A stretch of DNA of 64,000 nt, taken from Oscillospiraceae bacterium. Lineage in GTDB: Bacteria; Bacillota; Clostridia; Oscillospirales; Ruminococcaceae. The notes beneath the pieces are model-generated. The model saw only the letters and a list, made by a program, of their open reading frames with translations. It ran no database searches and had not been told where the DNA came from. The translations under genes and the position numbers were made by a program. The stretch is from assembly GCA_017415165.1 (NCBI GenBank), contig JAFQIY010000016.1, positions 186,001 through 250,000 on the forward strand. Reading direction: 5' to 3'. Below, one piece after another: positions 18,394-25,808 of the stretch. Numbering within the stretch: the first letter of the stretch is position 1; every line of letters begins with the position of its first letter.

Positions 18394-18427
18394 AACCGCT
18401 CCCGAAATATCCTCGGAAGCGGCTGTT
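18394..18427 (-). terminator. Terminator of the Asn/Gln-rich small gene
   Basis: Minus strand stem AACAGCCGCTTCCGA / TCGGGAGCGGTT (imperfect) then GATTTTTTG. Confidence 0.75.
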
Positions 18428-18437
18428 TCAATGCAGG

Positions 18438-18602
18438 TTATCTGCTCTGGTTGTTGTCCTTCTTGTTATCGGAACGGTTTTCGCTCTTGTTGCCGTACTG
18501 GTTATTGTTCTGTCTGTTGTTCTGCTGATTGTTGTTCTGCTTGTTGCTGCTCTGGTTGTTATCCTGACGGTTATTGTTCTGGTTATTGTTCTGGTAGCTC
18601 AT
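18438..18602 (-). CDS. Small Asn/Gln-rich low-complexity protein (54 aa)
   Basis: The product starts MSYQNNNQNNNRQDNNQSSN and consists almost wholly of Asn and Gln with scattered Arg, Lys, Ser and Asp. The ATG is preceded by GGGAG at a good distance and the gene ends just before a terminator, so it looks genuinely expressed despite its size. Longer in-frame starts lack a ribosome site. No family recognised; similar Asn/Gln-rich small proteins in clostridia are uncharacterised, some being spore-associated, which is only a guess here. Confidence 0.65.
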   Translation of the reverse strand: MSYQNNNQNNNRQDNNQSSNKQNNNQQNNRQNNNQYGNKSENRSDNKKDNNQSR

Positions 18603-18689
18603 TTTACATTCTCCCTTGCGGTATATTTTCTTGTGCAGTACACAAATTATATTTATCAATTTCTATATGCACAACTTATACTCCAACGC

Positions 18690-18718
18690 TTGAAAAACAA
18701 GTGTAAATGGTGTATAAT
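18690..18718 (+). promoter_or_regulatory. Promoter of malQ
   Basis: TTGAAA (18690-18695), 17-bp spacer, TATAAT (18713-18718). Confidence 0.85.
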
Positions 18719-18749
18719 AATATAAATTATCTGCAAAGGAATGATTTTT

Positions 18750-20282
18750 ATGCACAGCTGCGGCATTTTGTTACACATTTCCAGTCTGCCCGACAAGTAC
18801 GGTATCGGTACTCTCGGCAAGCAGGCTTACAATTTTGTTGATTTTCTCGTAAAAAGCGGTCAGGAATACTGGCAAATTCTTCCCATCGGACCTACAGGCT
18901 TCGGTGACTCACCTTATCAGAGCTACTCCGCTTATGCGGGAAATCCGCTTCTTATTGACCTCGAAACGCTCATTACTGAGGGACTTATTTCCGCTGACGA
19001 TATGGACTTGCAGATTATCGAAAAGAAACAGACTTTCACAGATTTCGGTCAGCTTGACAGCTTCAAACAGGTAGTGTTGAAAAAGGCTTGCAAGGCTTTT
19101 TTTGAAACAGCTGACGAGGACACTCTTTCCGATTTTGATACTTTCTGCAACAACAATAAATTCTGGCTTGACGATTACGCTCTTTTCACGGCTCTGAAAA
19201 AGCATTTCCGCAACGTTATGTGGACTGAGTGGGACGACGATATCCGTCTGCGTAAGCCTGAGGCTGTAAAGCGTTACTCCGATATGCTTGCTGAGGAAAC
19301 AAGCTGCGTGAAATTTATTCAGTACAAATTTTTTGAGCAGTACAACGCTTTGAAAAAATACGCAAACTCAAAGGGTATAAAAATTTACGGCGATATGCCG
19401 ATTTATGTTTCTATGGACAGCTCCGACATCTGGGCAAGCCCTGAGCTGTTTATGCTTGACAAGGACAGACGTCCTACAAAGGTTGCAGGCTGTCCTCCTG
19501 ACGCATTTTCCAAGACAGGTCAGCTTTGGGGCAACCCGCTTTACAACTGGGACTATATAGAGAAAACAGGCTACAAGTGGTGGATTTCCCGTGTTGAATA
19601 TTCGGGCAGACTTTTCGACCTGACCCGTATCGACCATTTCCGTGGCTTCGAAAGCTTCTATGCAATTCCTTACGGCAACGAAACCGCTGAAATCGGTGAA
19701 TGGTTACCGGGTCCGTCTATGAAGCTTTTCAAGGCTATCCGTGCCGAGCTTGGCAACGTTAATCTTGTTGCGGAGGATTTGGGCTTCCTTACTGCGGACG
19801 TAAAGAAAATGCTGAAAGAGTCAGGCTTCCCGGGAATGAACGTGCTGGAATTTGCCTTCGGCGGTGAGGACAGCAATTACCTGCCCCACAACTATGTAAA
19901 AAACAGCGTTGTTTACATCGGCACTCACGATAACGACACTGCAATCGGCTGGTATAAGTCATCCGACAAGGCTACCCGAAAGAATGCAAAGAAGTATATG
20001 GCGCTGTCCCGAAAAGAGGGCTTAAATTGGGGTATGATAAGAACAGCCTACTCCAGTGTTTCCGACCTTGCTGTAATTCAGATGCAGGATTTTCTCGGTC
20101 TTGGCTCTGAGGCAAGAATGAATATTCCGTCCACAATCGGCGGCGGCAACTGGGCGTGGAGACTTGGCGAAAATGACCTTACCGACAAGCTTGCTGAAAA
20201 GATTATGAAATATGCAAAGCGCTATTTCCGTGCACCTGTAAGAAAAAAGGTTAAGGTTAAGCTCAGCAAAAAGGATATATAA
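18750..20282 (+). CDS. malQ: 4-alpha-glucanotransferase (amylomaltase, GH77)
   Basis: The enzyme transfers alpha-1,4-glucan segments between maltodextrins or releases glucose, acting in cytoplasmic starch/glycogen breakdown. The 510-residue protein begins MHSCGILLHISSLPDKYGIG and shows GH77 signatures: WQILPIGPTGFGDSPYQ near residue 38, the nucleophile region DLTRIDHFRGF (about 290), the acid/base region LVAEDLG (about 337) and GTHDNDT (about 390). The ATG at 18750 lies about 9 bases after AAAGGA; an ATG nine bases earlier is too close. Own promoter and terminator, so monocistronic. Confidence 0.96.
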   Translation: MHSCGILLHISSLPDKYGIGTLGKQAYNFVDFLVKSGQEYWQILPIGPTGFGDSPYQSYSAYAGNPLLIDLETLITEGLISADDMDLQIIEKKQTFTDFGQLDSFKQVVLKKACKAFFETADEDTLSDFDTFCNNNKFWLDDYALFTALKKHFRNVMWTEWDDDIRLRKPEAVKRYSDMLAEETSCVKFIQYKFFEQYNALKKYANSKGIKIYGDMPIYVSMDSSDIWASPELFMLDKDRRPTKVAGCPPDAFSKTGQLWGNPLYNWDYIEKTGYKWWISRVEYSGRLFDLTRIDHFRGFESFYAIPYGNETAEIGEWLPGPSMKLFKAIRAELGNVNLVAEDLGFLTADVKKMLKESGFPGMNVLEFAFGGEDSNYLPHNYVKNSVVYIGTHDNDTAIGWYKSSDKATRKNAKKYMALSRKEGLNWGMIRTAYSSVSDLAVIQMQDFLGLGSEARMNIPSTIGGGNWAWRLGENDLTDKLAEKIMKYAKRYFRAPVRKKVKVKLSKKDI

Positions 20283-20285
20283 CAC

Positions 20286-20323
20286 AAAGACTGCAAGGGA
20301 AATTATCCGTTGCAGTCTTTTTC
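20286..20323 (+). terminator. Terminator of malQ
   Basis: AAAGACTGCAA / TTGCAGTCTTT stem then TTTTC, three bases after the malQ stop. Its distal arm overlaps the last codons of the convergent gene that ends at 20303. Confidence 0.88.
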
Positions 20324-20623
20324 ATTCTCAACAATCAAATCGGAGATTTTCAGAGTAATATCATTCTTTGCCGCATACTCCTCCGCCTTGGCAATAAGCC
20401 TGTCCTTGTTTTTGTTTATCAGCAATGCAGCAACCTCGTCCTTGGTTTCCTGAGGCAGCGCTTCAAGCATAGCAGCAGCCATTGACGGCGGCAGATTAGC
20501 AAGTCCCGCAATGACTTTCGGGAGCGTCCCCTCTTTTTCCTTTAACTTGTCACGGACAAGAGGCAGGCACTTTGCAACAACATCACTGTAATTTATTTCA
20601 TCGACGATAATTCTTATTTCCAT
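20303..20623 (-). CDS. Hypothetical protein (106 aa)
   Basis: The product begins MEIRIIVDEINYSDVVAKCL and is largely helical, with GLANLPPSMAAAMLEALPQ and ETKDEVAALLINKNKDRLI. No family recognised. Start ATG 20623 has GGAG seven bases upstream; the longer frame runs into the adjacent repeat array and is rejected. Its C-terminal codons form one arm of the malQ terminator. Confidence 0.6.
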   Translation of the reverse strand: MEIRIIVDEINYSDVVAKCLPLVRDKLKEKEGTLPKVIAGLANLPPSMAAAMLEALPQETKDEVAALLINKNKDRLIAKAEEYAAKNDITLKISDLIVENEKDCNG

Positions 20624-20656
20624 AGTTTTTCTCCATACATAAATAAATTGGTCACT

Positions 20657-20967
20657 AAGACGTATAAAAAATATGTTTACACGAACAGAGAATTTTTGCA
20701 ACGCAAAAATTCTCATAGACAAAAGGGTCGCCCAAGATATATAAAAAATGAGTTTTCGCTAACAGAGAATTTTTGCAACGCGAAAAATCTCATAGACAAA
20801 AGGGGCGCCCAAGATATATAAAAAATGAGTTTTCGCTAACAGAGATTTTTTGCAACGCAAAAAATCTCATAGACAAAAGGGTCGCCCAAGATATATAAAA
20901 AATGAGTTTTCGCTAACAGAGAATTTTTGCAACGCAAAAATTCTCATAGACAAAAGGGTCGCCCAAG
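20657..20967. repeat. Tandem array of four 77-bp units
   Basis: Units begin at 20657, 20734, 20811 and 20888 with exactly 77-bp spacing; the first is the most diverged. Each has a palindrome GAGAATTTTTGC aac GCAAAAATTCTC followed by ACAAAAGGGTCGCCC. In unit 3 both arms changed together (GAGATTTTTTGC / GCAAAAAATCTC), keeping pairing. Only the last unit is followed by the right arm (GCGACCCTTTT) that completes a terminator. The array covers the whole gap between two genes and the last codons of the recombinase. Confidence 0.93.
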
Positions 20968-22437
20968 CGACCCTTTTGTTTTTGGCACACCAAAAATAAT
21001 ACTGCACGAAACGTCATAATCAGAAAGAGCGAGAATACTCGCCCCTTCTTTATAATTGAAACTTACAACTACTTTATCATCGTATACCAGTATTGAATTA
21101 ACAAAGGTATCAACCAATTTCCGCTTACTATCATCAAGTATTAAATCAAGCCTTTTCATAGCTTTCAACCACTCTATAACTTGTTCACGCGTTACAAGGT
21201 CTTGCTGTATTTCTTGTTTTACAATATCTGCTTCAATCTGCTGTCTTTGCAGTTCTAATTCGTCAAATCTGTCTTTTGTAGCTTGTGTTAGCATACCCAT
21301 TTCCATTGCACGAATGAGATTATCCATTTTACTTTTCACGTCTTGCAATTCCCGATGTAACAAAGGTAGAATGTTGTTATCTCGCTCTTGTATACGCATA
21401 ACACTATCTGCAATATCGTTAATCATATCATCCGTAAACATTTTCCCTACAATATCATTAATAATAAGGTCTTCAATATAAGCCTTTCTTAATGTTTTTT
21501 TCTTACAACCATTATGATGTTTGACACCTGAGCATTTGTAGTAATTATACACCGCACCTCTACGTCCCTTACCACTCTCACCGATAAGGAATTCACCACA
21601 ATATCCACAGATAAGCTTAGTAGACAAAAAATATTCTGTTTTCGCTTTGAAGCGAGAACGTGAACGCTTATTTTTTATCAACCGTTCTTGCACCTTATTA
21701 AACAATTCGTCAGACACTATCCGAGGAACACCGTCATCAATCACTATGTCGCGATACTTATATTGCCCCTTATATTTAACATTTTTCAGCATTGTTATTA
21801 CAGAAGTTTTGTTGACAGGATTTCCATTACTACTTCTTACACCATTATCATTTAGGTAAGCAATAACATCCTTAATCATTTTCCCATTTGAGTACATAAC
21901 AAAAGCTTCTTTAATCAACGGAGCAACTAAAGGATTAAGAACATAATTATTGTCTTCATCTACTGTATATCCGATTGTTACTAAACCACCATTATATCTA
22001 CATTTCAGCGCATTTTCCGTCATACCTCTAATCACCTTTTCCGAAAGTTCTGCCGAATAATATTCGGCAAATCCTTCCAACATTGATTCCAGTAATATAC
22101 CTTCTGCACCGTCTGATATTATCTCTGTTGCTGATATCACCTTAACACCGTTCTTACGCAAAATTGCCTTGTAATGTGCTGAATCATATCTGTTTCTTGA
22201 AAACCTATCCAATTTCCACACAATTATTGTTTCAAAAAATTTCTTGTTGCTCTCCTTAATCATTCTTTGAAACTCAGGACGGTTATCTGTTTTAGCTGAT
22301 AATGCCCTATCTATATATGTACCAATAATTTTTATACCTTTGCGTTCAGCAAAAGCTTTGCACTCTCTGAGTTGTCCGTCAATGCTCTCTTCACGCTGAT
22401 TGTCGCAAGAATATTTTGCGTAAATAACAGCTTCCAT
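20944..22437 (-). CDS. Large serine recombinase (site-specific integrase)
   Basis: The 497-residue protein has the resolvase domain (about 1-145) with the catalytic Ser at 9 or so in YAKYSCDNQREES and the usual Arg motif in WKLDRFSRNRYDS, a recombinase domain (about 165-270), a zinc ribbon (CGYCGEFL ... YYKCSG ... NGCKKK, about 283-325) and a coiled coil (about 355-410). This class integrates phages and conjugative or mobilizable elements by recombining short att sites. Promoter TTGACA-17-TATACT and AGGAGGTAATT precede it. The last 12 or so residues (KTKGSLGRPFCL) are encoded by the terminator and repeat array, suggesting the original 3' end was replaced. Confidence 0.95.
   Translation of the reverse strand: MEAVIYAKYSCDNQREESIDGQLRECKAFAERKGIKIIGTYIDRALSAKTDNRPEFQRMIKESNKKFFETIIVWKLDRFSRNRYDSAHYKAILRKNGVKVISATEIISDGAEGILLESMLEGFAEYYSAELSEKVIRGMTENALKCRYNGGLVTIGYTVDEDNNYVLNPLVAPLIKEAFVMYSNGKMIKDVIAYLNDNGVRSSNGNPVNKTSVITMLKNVKYKGQYKYRDIVIDDGVPRIVSDELFNKVQERLIKNKRSRSRFKAKTEYFLSTKLICGYCGEFLIGESGKGRRGAVYNYYKCSGVKHHNGCKKKTLRKAYIEDLIINDIVGKMFTDDMINDIADSVMRIQERDNNILPLLHRELQDVKSKMDNLIRAMEMGMLTQATKDRFDELELQRQQIEADIVKQEIQQDLVTREQVIEWLKAMKRLDLILDDSKRKLVDTFVNSILVYDDKVVVSFNYKEGASILALSDYDVSCSIIFGVPKTKGSLGRPFCL
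20952..20977 (+). terminator. Hairpin terminator at the end of the tandem array
   Basis: AAAAGGGTCGC ccaa GCGACCCTTTT then GTTTTT on the plus strand. It lies inside the 3' end of the minus-strand recombinase gene. Confidence 0.8.
20978..20988. other. Candidate attachment-site half (left end of the integrated element)
   Basis: GTTTTTGGCAC here is repeated in the same orientation at 27904-27914, where it covers the 3' end of tRNA-Arg. The next bases (ACC versus CCC) differ by one. If real, the element spans about 6.9 kb. Confidence 0.4.
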
Positions 22438-22472
22438 AATAATTACCTCCTATAAAAGCTAAACCTAACAAT

Positions 22473-22501
22473 AGTATATCTCTTCATTTTCGTTATGTCA
22501 A
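22473..22501 (-). promoter_or_regulatory. Promoter of the serine recombinase
   Basis: Minus strand TTGACA (22501-22496), 17-bp spacer, TATACT (22478-22473), located at the end of the preceding small gene. Confidence 0.85.
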
Positions 22502-22505
22502 CAAA

Positions 22506-22688
22506 TTAATGTGATGAATCAATGAAACTTTGTAAGTTACCTTTTTCATTTAGGTAATTGTCCCAAAACCTTTTGCCACGCTCAGATTTATAAAAAGCCA
22601 AAATCTCTGTCATCAACACCGAAGCTAACGAGTCAATCTCTTCTGTTGTCATTTTCTTCACTTGTTCCACATTTTTCTTCTGTCCCAT
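22506..22688 (-). CDS. Small hypothetical protein of the mobile element (60 aa)
   Basis: The product begins MGQKKNVEQVKKMTTEEIDS and is helical and charged, ending FWDNYLNEKGNLQSFIDSSH. It overlaps the end of rep by 56 bp in another frame, as is common in compact mobile elements, and has GAGG ten bases before its ATG. No family recognised. Confidence 0.55.
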   Translation of the reverse strand: MGQKKNVEQVKKMTTEEIDSLASVLMTEILAFYKSERGKRFWDNYLNEKGNLQSFIDSSH

Positions 22689-23844
22689 AATTAATCAACC
22701 TCGCTATCTGACTACCGTCAAGCCGTCTTAACATATCATTTTGTTCACCCTCTTTAACTTCCTTATAATTATCTTCAACAACAGCCATTGCATCTAATAA
22801 TGCAGCTTGCTTTTTCATGTCACTACCGTTTTGATATTCATCAGGTAACATTTCGAATGTCTTATACTCACCGTTCACATCTTTGTAGTGATACACGATT
22901 TTATTTATTCGGCGCTTTAACTGTGTGAAAGTATCTTGACGTCTACGCGAAAAATCCACCATATTGTAATACACTTCCTCAGGCGGAAGAATTGACATTA
23001 CATATACCTTATTCCATAATGCATATGTGTTACGGTATCTACAATGTAATTGCACTCTGCTATAACAATCCAAAATACCTAACATCATTGTATATGGGAT
23101 ATCACCACGAAATTCGTCAAGAACAACAACTGAAACAGGATTTTCACCATATGAATCAAATAAACTGTAGCCATTAGAATGATAGTCATTACAATAATAT
23201 ACATTGTCAGCACCTAATTCATTACACAACTTAATATAGGTGTATGTCTTACCACTACCAGAATCACCCCAGTGAAATTCAGTCCACATTTCTTTTATGA
23301 GTGGAGTTTCACTTGCTCGCTTCTGATGATATTCAGCCATTATCATTTTATCATAACGCCTATATTTGAACGCCTCTTCAAAAATCTCTTTAGGAGTATA
23401 GCCGTTGTGCAGTAACTCCTCTATTTCTTCTAAATCGGTTCTTTTTCCTTGACTGTCTTCAATAACTTCAAGCCCTGTTTTATATAAAACATGTTCACTC
23501 TTTTCAGCAAATTTACCCTCTTTTTCAAGGTATGCCTTTAGGGTGTCCTTCCCACTAAGTTGAGGCTCGGTGTGAGCCTGACCGAATATATCCGCAACTG
23601 CTTTTAACGTTGTTGTGTTGCCACTGTATGCAGCAATGTGAGCGTGGTAACAACCATCTGCTGACAGACAGACTGAAACCCCAGCTTTTCTGTTTTTTCC
23701 GCTGTTCGACCACAGATCGATTAGAATGTCTGCTAACACCTTAGGATCTTTATACTGTTCTTCAGTAAGATTCATATTCTCCATATTTGCAATATGAACT
23801 GTAATCATCCAACATCTATGCTTTAATTTTGTACTAAAAGCCAT
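22633..23844 (-). CDS. rep: CRESS-type replication initiator: HUH endonuclease plus superfamily 3 helicase
   Basis: Counting from the ATG at 23844 (MAFSTKLKHRCWMITV; 403 aa), the three rolling-circle motifs are a beta-strand WMITVHIANM (12-21), the HUH motif YHAHIAAY with His67 and His69, and YLEK with Tyr105 and Lys108, the Y-x-x-K motif of CRESS-DNA Rep proteins. The helicase part has Walker A GDSGSGKT (193-200), Walker B VVVLDEF (about 239-245) and motif C KVYVMSILPPEEVY, like the SF3 helicases of circoviruses and bacterial pCRESS plasmids. The frame is open to 23946, but that start would lie inside the origin hairpin. GGAAG lies 10 bases before the chosen ATG. Rep should nick the adjacent origin. 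Confidence 0.88.
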   Translation of the reverse strand: MAFSTKLKHRCWMITVHIANMENMNLTEEQYKDPKVLADILIDLWSNSGKNRKAGVSVCLSADGCYHAHIAAYSGNTTTLKAVADIFGQAHTEPQLSGKDTLKAYLEKEGKFAEKSEHVLYKTGLEVIEDSQGKRTDLEEIEELLHNGYTPKEIFEEAFKYRRYDKMIMAEYHQKRASETPLIKEMWTEFHWGDSGSGKTYTYIKLCNELGADNVYYCNDYHSNGYSLFDSYGENPVSVVVLDEFRGDIPYTMMLGILDCYSRVQLHCRYRNTYALWNKVYVMSILPPEEVYYNMVDFSRRRQDTFTQLKRRINKIVYHYKDVNGEYKTFEMLPDEYQNGSDMKKQAALLDAMAVVEDNYKEVKEGEQNDMLRRLDGSQIARLINYGTEEKCGTSEENDNRRD

Positions 23845-23870
23845 AAGCTTGTCACTTCCATTTCTTATTG

Positions 23871-23935
23871 TCACACATATGTGTGTGCCTAAATTCTTTA
23901 ATGTATATGCGGGTAAACACACCCTGTCACATATC
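23871..23935. promoter_or_regulatory. Possible Rep-binding repeats beside the origin
   Basis: On the minus strand, next to the hairpin, three TGTG-type words follow each other (TGTGTGA, TGTGACA, GTGTGTT) and a palindrome CACACATATGTGTG lies at 23872-23885. CRESS origins usually carry short iterons for Rep next to the stem. The repeats here are imperfect. Confidence 0.35.
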
Positions 23936-23973
23936 ACACAAGTCACGTGGTAATACTACCACGTGACTTGTGT
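23936..23973 (-). other. Replication origin stem-loop with nonanucleotide TAGTATTAC
   Basis: A perfect 17-bp inverted repeat (ACACAAGTCACGTGGTA and its complement) surrounds a 4-base apex. Read on the rep-coding strand, the apex region 23958-23950 is TAGTATTAC, exactly the conserved nonanucleotide at the top of circular ssDNA virus origins (nanovirus and many circovirus type), where Rep nicks between T and A of TATT/AC. It lies 92 bp upstream of rep. Confidence 0.85.
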
Positions 23974-24003
23974 ACAGACAGTAGCTTCGCTACCGTCTGT
24001 ACA
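23971..24003 (-). other. Second long hairpin beside the origin
   Basis: TGTACAGAC-A-GTAGC ttc GCTAC-C-GTCTGTACA: a 15-bp stem with one mismatch that is a G-U pair in minus-strand RNA. It starts three bases after the ATPase stop codon and overlaps the origin stem by three bases. No U tract follows, so a role in origin structure is as likely as termination. Confidence 0.7.
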
Positions 24004-24006
24004 TCG

Positions 24007-24723
24007 CTAACATTGTAGCAGTTGTAGTAATTTTGCTTTCGACACTTGCGGAATAATAATTCCTCGGAGTTGTTGTCCGTCAATTAATGCTATACCTCTG
24101 CCTTGTCCGTACTGCAATTCATTTTCGCCTTCAAAATGCTCAGATGCAAACAAACCTTTTCTTCCGTCGACCGTAAGATTACCAAGTCCTATGAGAATGT
24201 GAAAATTGTCTGCACTACCGCTTGCCGAGGGAAATATGTTTGCAGTATATCTTTGCATTGAGAGCCACAGAAAGCAGCGGCGCGACCTGCCGAGCATAAG
24301 TACGGAAGACATTATGTTACGAATTTCGTCAGCTTTTGTCTTTGTCTCTTTGCACATACTATAATGTGTCAACAATCCTGCAATCTCGTCAATAATTAAG
24401 ATTTTTATTTTTCCACTACCACCCTCGGGGGTAGATAAAAACTCGTCATAAAAATCTTTAATCAACTTATAGCAGTTTTCAAATTCTGCATAATGCTGAC
24501 TAATACCACCAAACTCACGACTTGCCTTAAAATCTGCAATATAGAGGGTTGGCTTGCAAGGTTGAAGTTTACGTAGCCAGTATAATACCGCTGTGCTTTT
24601 CCCTGATCCCGAACCACCGACAACAATCAAATGGCTATCTGCACTTGCATATATTGGAGCTTTTATACCCATATTTGCATACAAAAGATAATCGAAACCC
24701 AACATAAACTTATCGTTAATCAT
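24007..24723 (-). CDS. FtsK/HerA-type DNA-translocase ATPase of the mobile element
   Basis: The 238-residue protein has Walker A VVGGSGSGKST (about 33-43), the FtsK-like ADFKASREF stretch after the first strand, Walker B KILIIDEIAGLL (about 106-117) and the sensor-like segment FLWLSMQRY. It is a bare motor domain without transmembrane segments. In ICEs such proteins are coupling proteins (TcpA/Orf21), in actinomycete AICEs they move double-stranded DNA, and in filamentous phages a related ATPase drives export. Its ATG overlaps the upstream membrane-protein gene by 8 bp, so the two products may act together. Confidence 0.85.
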   Translation of the reverse strand: MINDKFMLGFDYLLYANMGIKAPIYASADSHLIVVGGSGSGKSTAVLYWLRKLQPCKPTLYIADFKASREFGGISQHYAEFENCYKLIKDFYDEFLSTPEGGSGKIKILIIDEIAGLLTHYSMCKETKTKADEIRNIMSSVLMLGRSRRCFLWLSMQRYTANIFPSASGSADNFHILIGLGNLTVDGRKGLFASEHFEGENELQYGQGRGIALIDGQQLRGIIIPQVSKAKLLQLLQC

Positions 24724-25309
24724 TCAAATCTTCCTCGTCAGTATCGTCAACCAACGTACTATTTTGTGATACTATCTTCTGTTGTTCACACATTAATATA
24801 GTATGTAGGATTTGACGTTCTTTTTTTGTTTTTGCATATCTGATTTCAAGGTATGGTATTTGCGGATTGCTATACATTTTCCAGTCAGCAATCAATTCGT
24901 CTGGACAACCATACGTTTTTAAATAGGATCGAACTAAATTTGTTAAAATCGTTTTTAACAACTGCTGTTCGTTCTCGTCCTTGTAAAATACGCAAATGCA
25001 AATCGTTGGCAATTCCCCATTCTTTGTGAAAGACAGGAATGGTATACCAATAGCTGTATTCGCCAGTTTTGTTAATCGCTCAAAGGCTTTTTCGCCGATT
25101 ACATTGTGTACATTTTCCCACACTGCATTTGCAAAACCGCTATCGTTTTCAAAGCTATATGTTACCGTGCCATTGAAATAGTTGTGCAACTTAGTGCTTG
25201 CCTCCTCAAAATTACATCCTGTCCAAATGCGTATAATGTGACAAACACCATAATACAAAGCTACTACTACCACAAAAATAATTATAATACCAAGAACTAA
25301 CTCTAGCAT
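24716..25309 (-). CDS. Membrane-anchored hypothetical protein of the mobile element
   Basis: The 197-residue product has one N-terminal transmembrane segment (LGIIIIFVVVVALYYGV, about 6-22) and a cytoplasmic or external domain of unknown family, ending in an acidic tail (DDTDEEDLND). It is translationally coupled to the FtsK-like ATPase that lacks its own membrane anchor; I infer that it may tether that motor to the membrane. GAGGTG precedes the ATG. Confidence 0.65.
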   Translation of the reverse strand: MLELVLGIIIIFVVVVALYYGVCHIIRIWTGCNFEEASTKLHNYFNGTVTYSFENDSGFANAVWENVHNVIGEKAFERLTKLANTAIGIPFLSFTKNGELPTICICVFYKDENEQQLLKTILTNLVRSYLKTYGCPDELIADWKMYSNPQIPYLEIRYAKTKKERQILHTILMCEQQKIVSQNSTLVDDTDEEDLND

Positions 25310-25326
25310 TTATAACACCTCTTTAG

Positions 25327-25349
25327 AGTATCGGGGGAATTTCCCCGAT
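25327..25349 (-). other. Intercistronic hairpin
   Basis: TATCGGGG ... CCCCGATA with a 6-7 base loop between the small basic gene and the membrane-protein gene. On the minus strand it is not followed by a U run, so it may stabilise or attenuate rather than terminate. Confidence 0.6.
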
Positions 25350-25353
25350 ATTA

Positions 25354-25644
25354 TTATGTTTGTTGCTTACCTGTTGACGACAGAACGTCAATGCGCTTGA
25401 TCGGCCGATAGACACCGTTTCTCGTGCTGATAGCCTTATCGTACGACACCTCGATCGACATACCAGGACGAAGATTACTAACGTCATACTCGCCCGCATA
25501 TATCGTCTCCGTCTTTTTGCCGATACAACCACGCTTACCCTCTGCTTCATCCTTATAATAAGGATCGAAATCACTTACAACATACAACGTGCTTTTCTTC
25601 TTACCGTCATCGTTGACGGTGAAACTTATTCCTGTAATCTGCAT
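25354..25644 (-). CDS. Small beta-rich protein, candidate ssDNA-binding protein
   Basis: The 96-residue product starts MQITGISFTVNDDGKKKSTL and alternates beta-strand-like segments (TLYVVSDF, YDVSNLRPGMSIEVSYD, YRPIKRIDVL). Size, strand pattern and place as first gene of a rolling-circle element resemble gene-V-like or OB-fold ssDNA-binding proteins, but I see no diagnostic motif, so this is inference. AGGAGGTAATAATT precedes the ATG. First gene of the minus-strand module that leads to the ATPase. Confidence 0.6.
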   Translation of the reverse strand: MQITGISFTVNDDGKKKSTLYVVSDFDPYYKDEAEGKRGCIGKKTETIYAGEYDVSNLRPGMSIEVSYDKAISTRNGVYRPIKRIDVLSSTGKQQT

Positions 25645-25753
25645 AATTATTACCTCCTGCAGTACCTCTTGTGTATATTCTTCTCAAACTTACCTCTTAA
25701 ACTTCCCGATCGAAAATATCAAAGCGCGCTTCCTGATTTTTCCTTCTGCGTAT

Positions 25754-25808
25754 AGTATACCACAATATAATTAAAAATTAAATTGGCAGATCTCATGATT
25801 TGAATCAT
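25754..25808 (-). promoter_or_regulatory. Probable promoter and operator of the element's minus-strand module
   Basis: Minus strand TATACT (25759-25754) with a weak TTTAAT 17 bp upstream. A perfect inverted repeat ATGATT tg AATCAT at 25795-25808 lies just upstream and could bind a regulator. No regulator gene is seen in the element. Confidence 0.4.

Noticed and set aside
20657-20967. Tandem array as a CRISPR array
   Set aside because: The units are contiguous 77-bp copies with no variable spacers and no cas genes nearby.
23844-23946. Longer N-terminus of Rep starting at 23946
   Set aside because: It would place the start codon inside the origin hairpin, has no ribosome site and adds cysteine-rich sequence unlike Rep proteins.
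24007-25644. Firm call of an inovirus prophage
   Set aside because: No small hydrophobic coat protein or adsorption protein was found, and the ATPase reads more like FtsK/TcpA than Zot.
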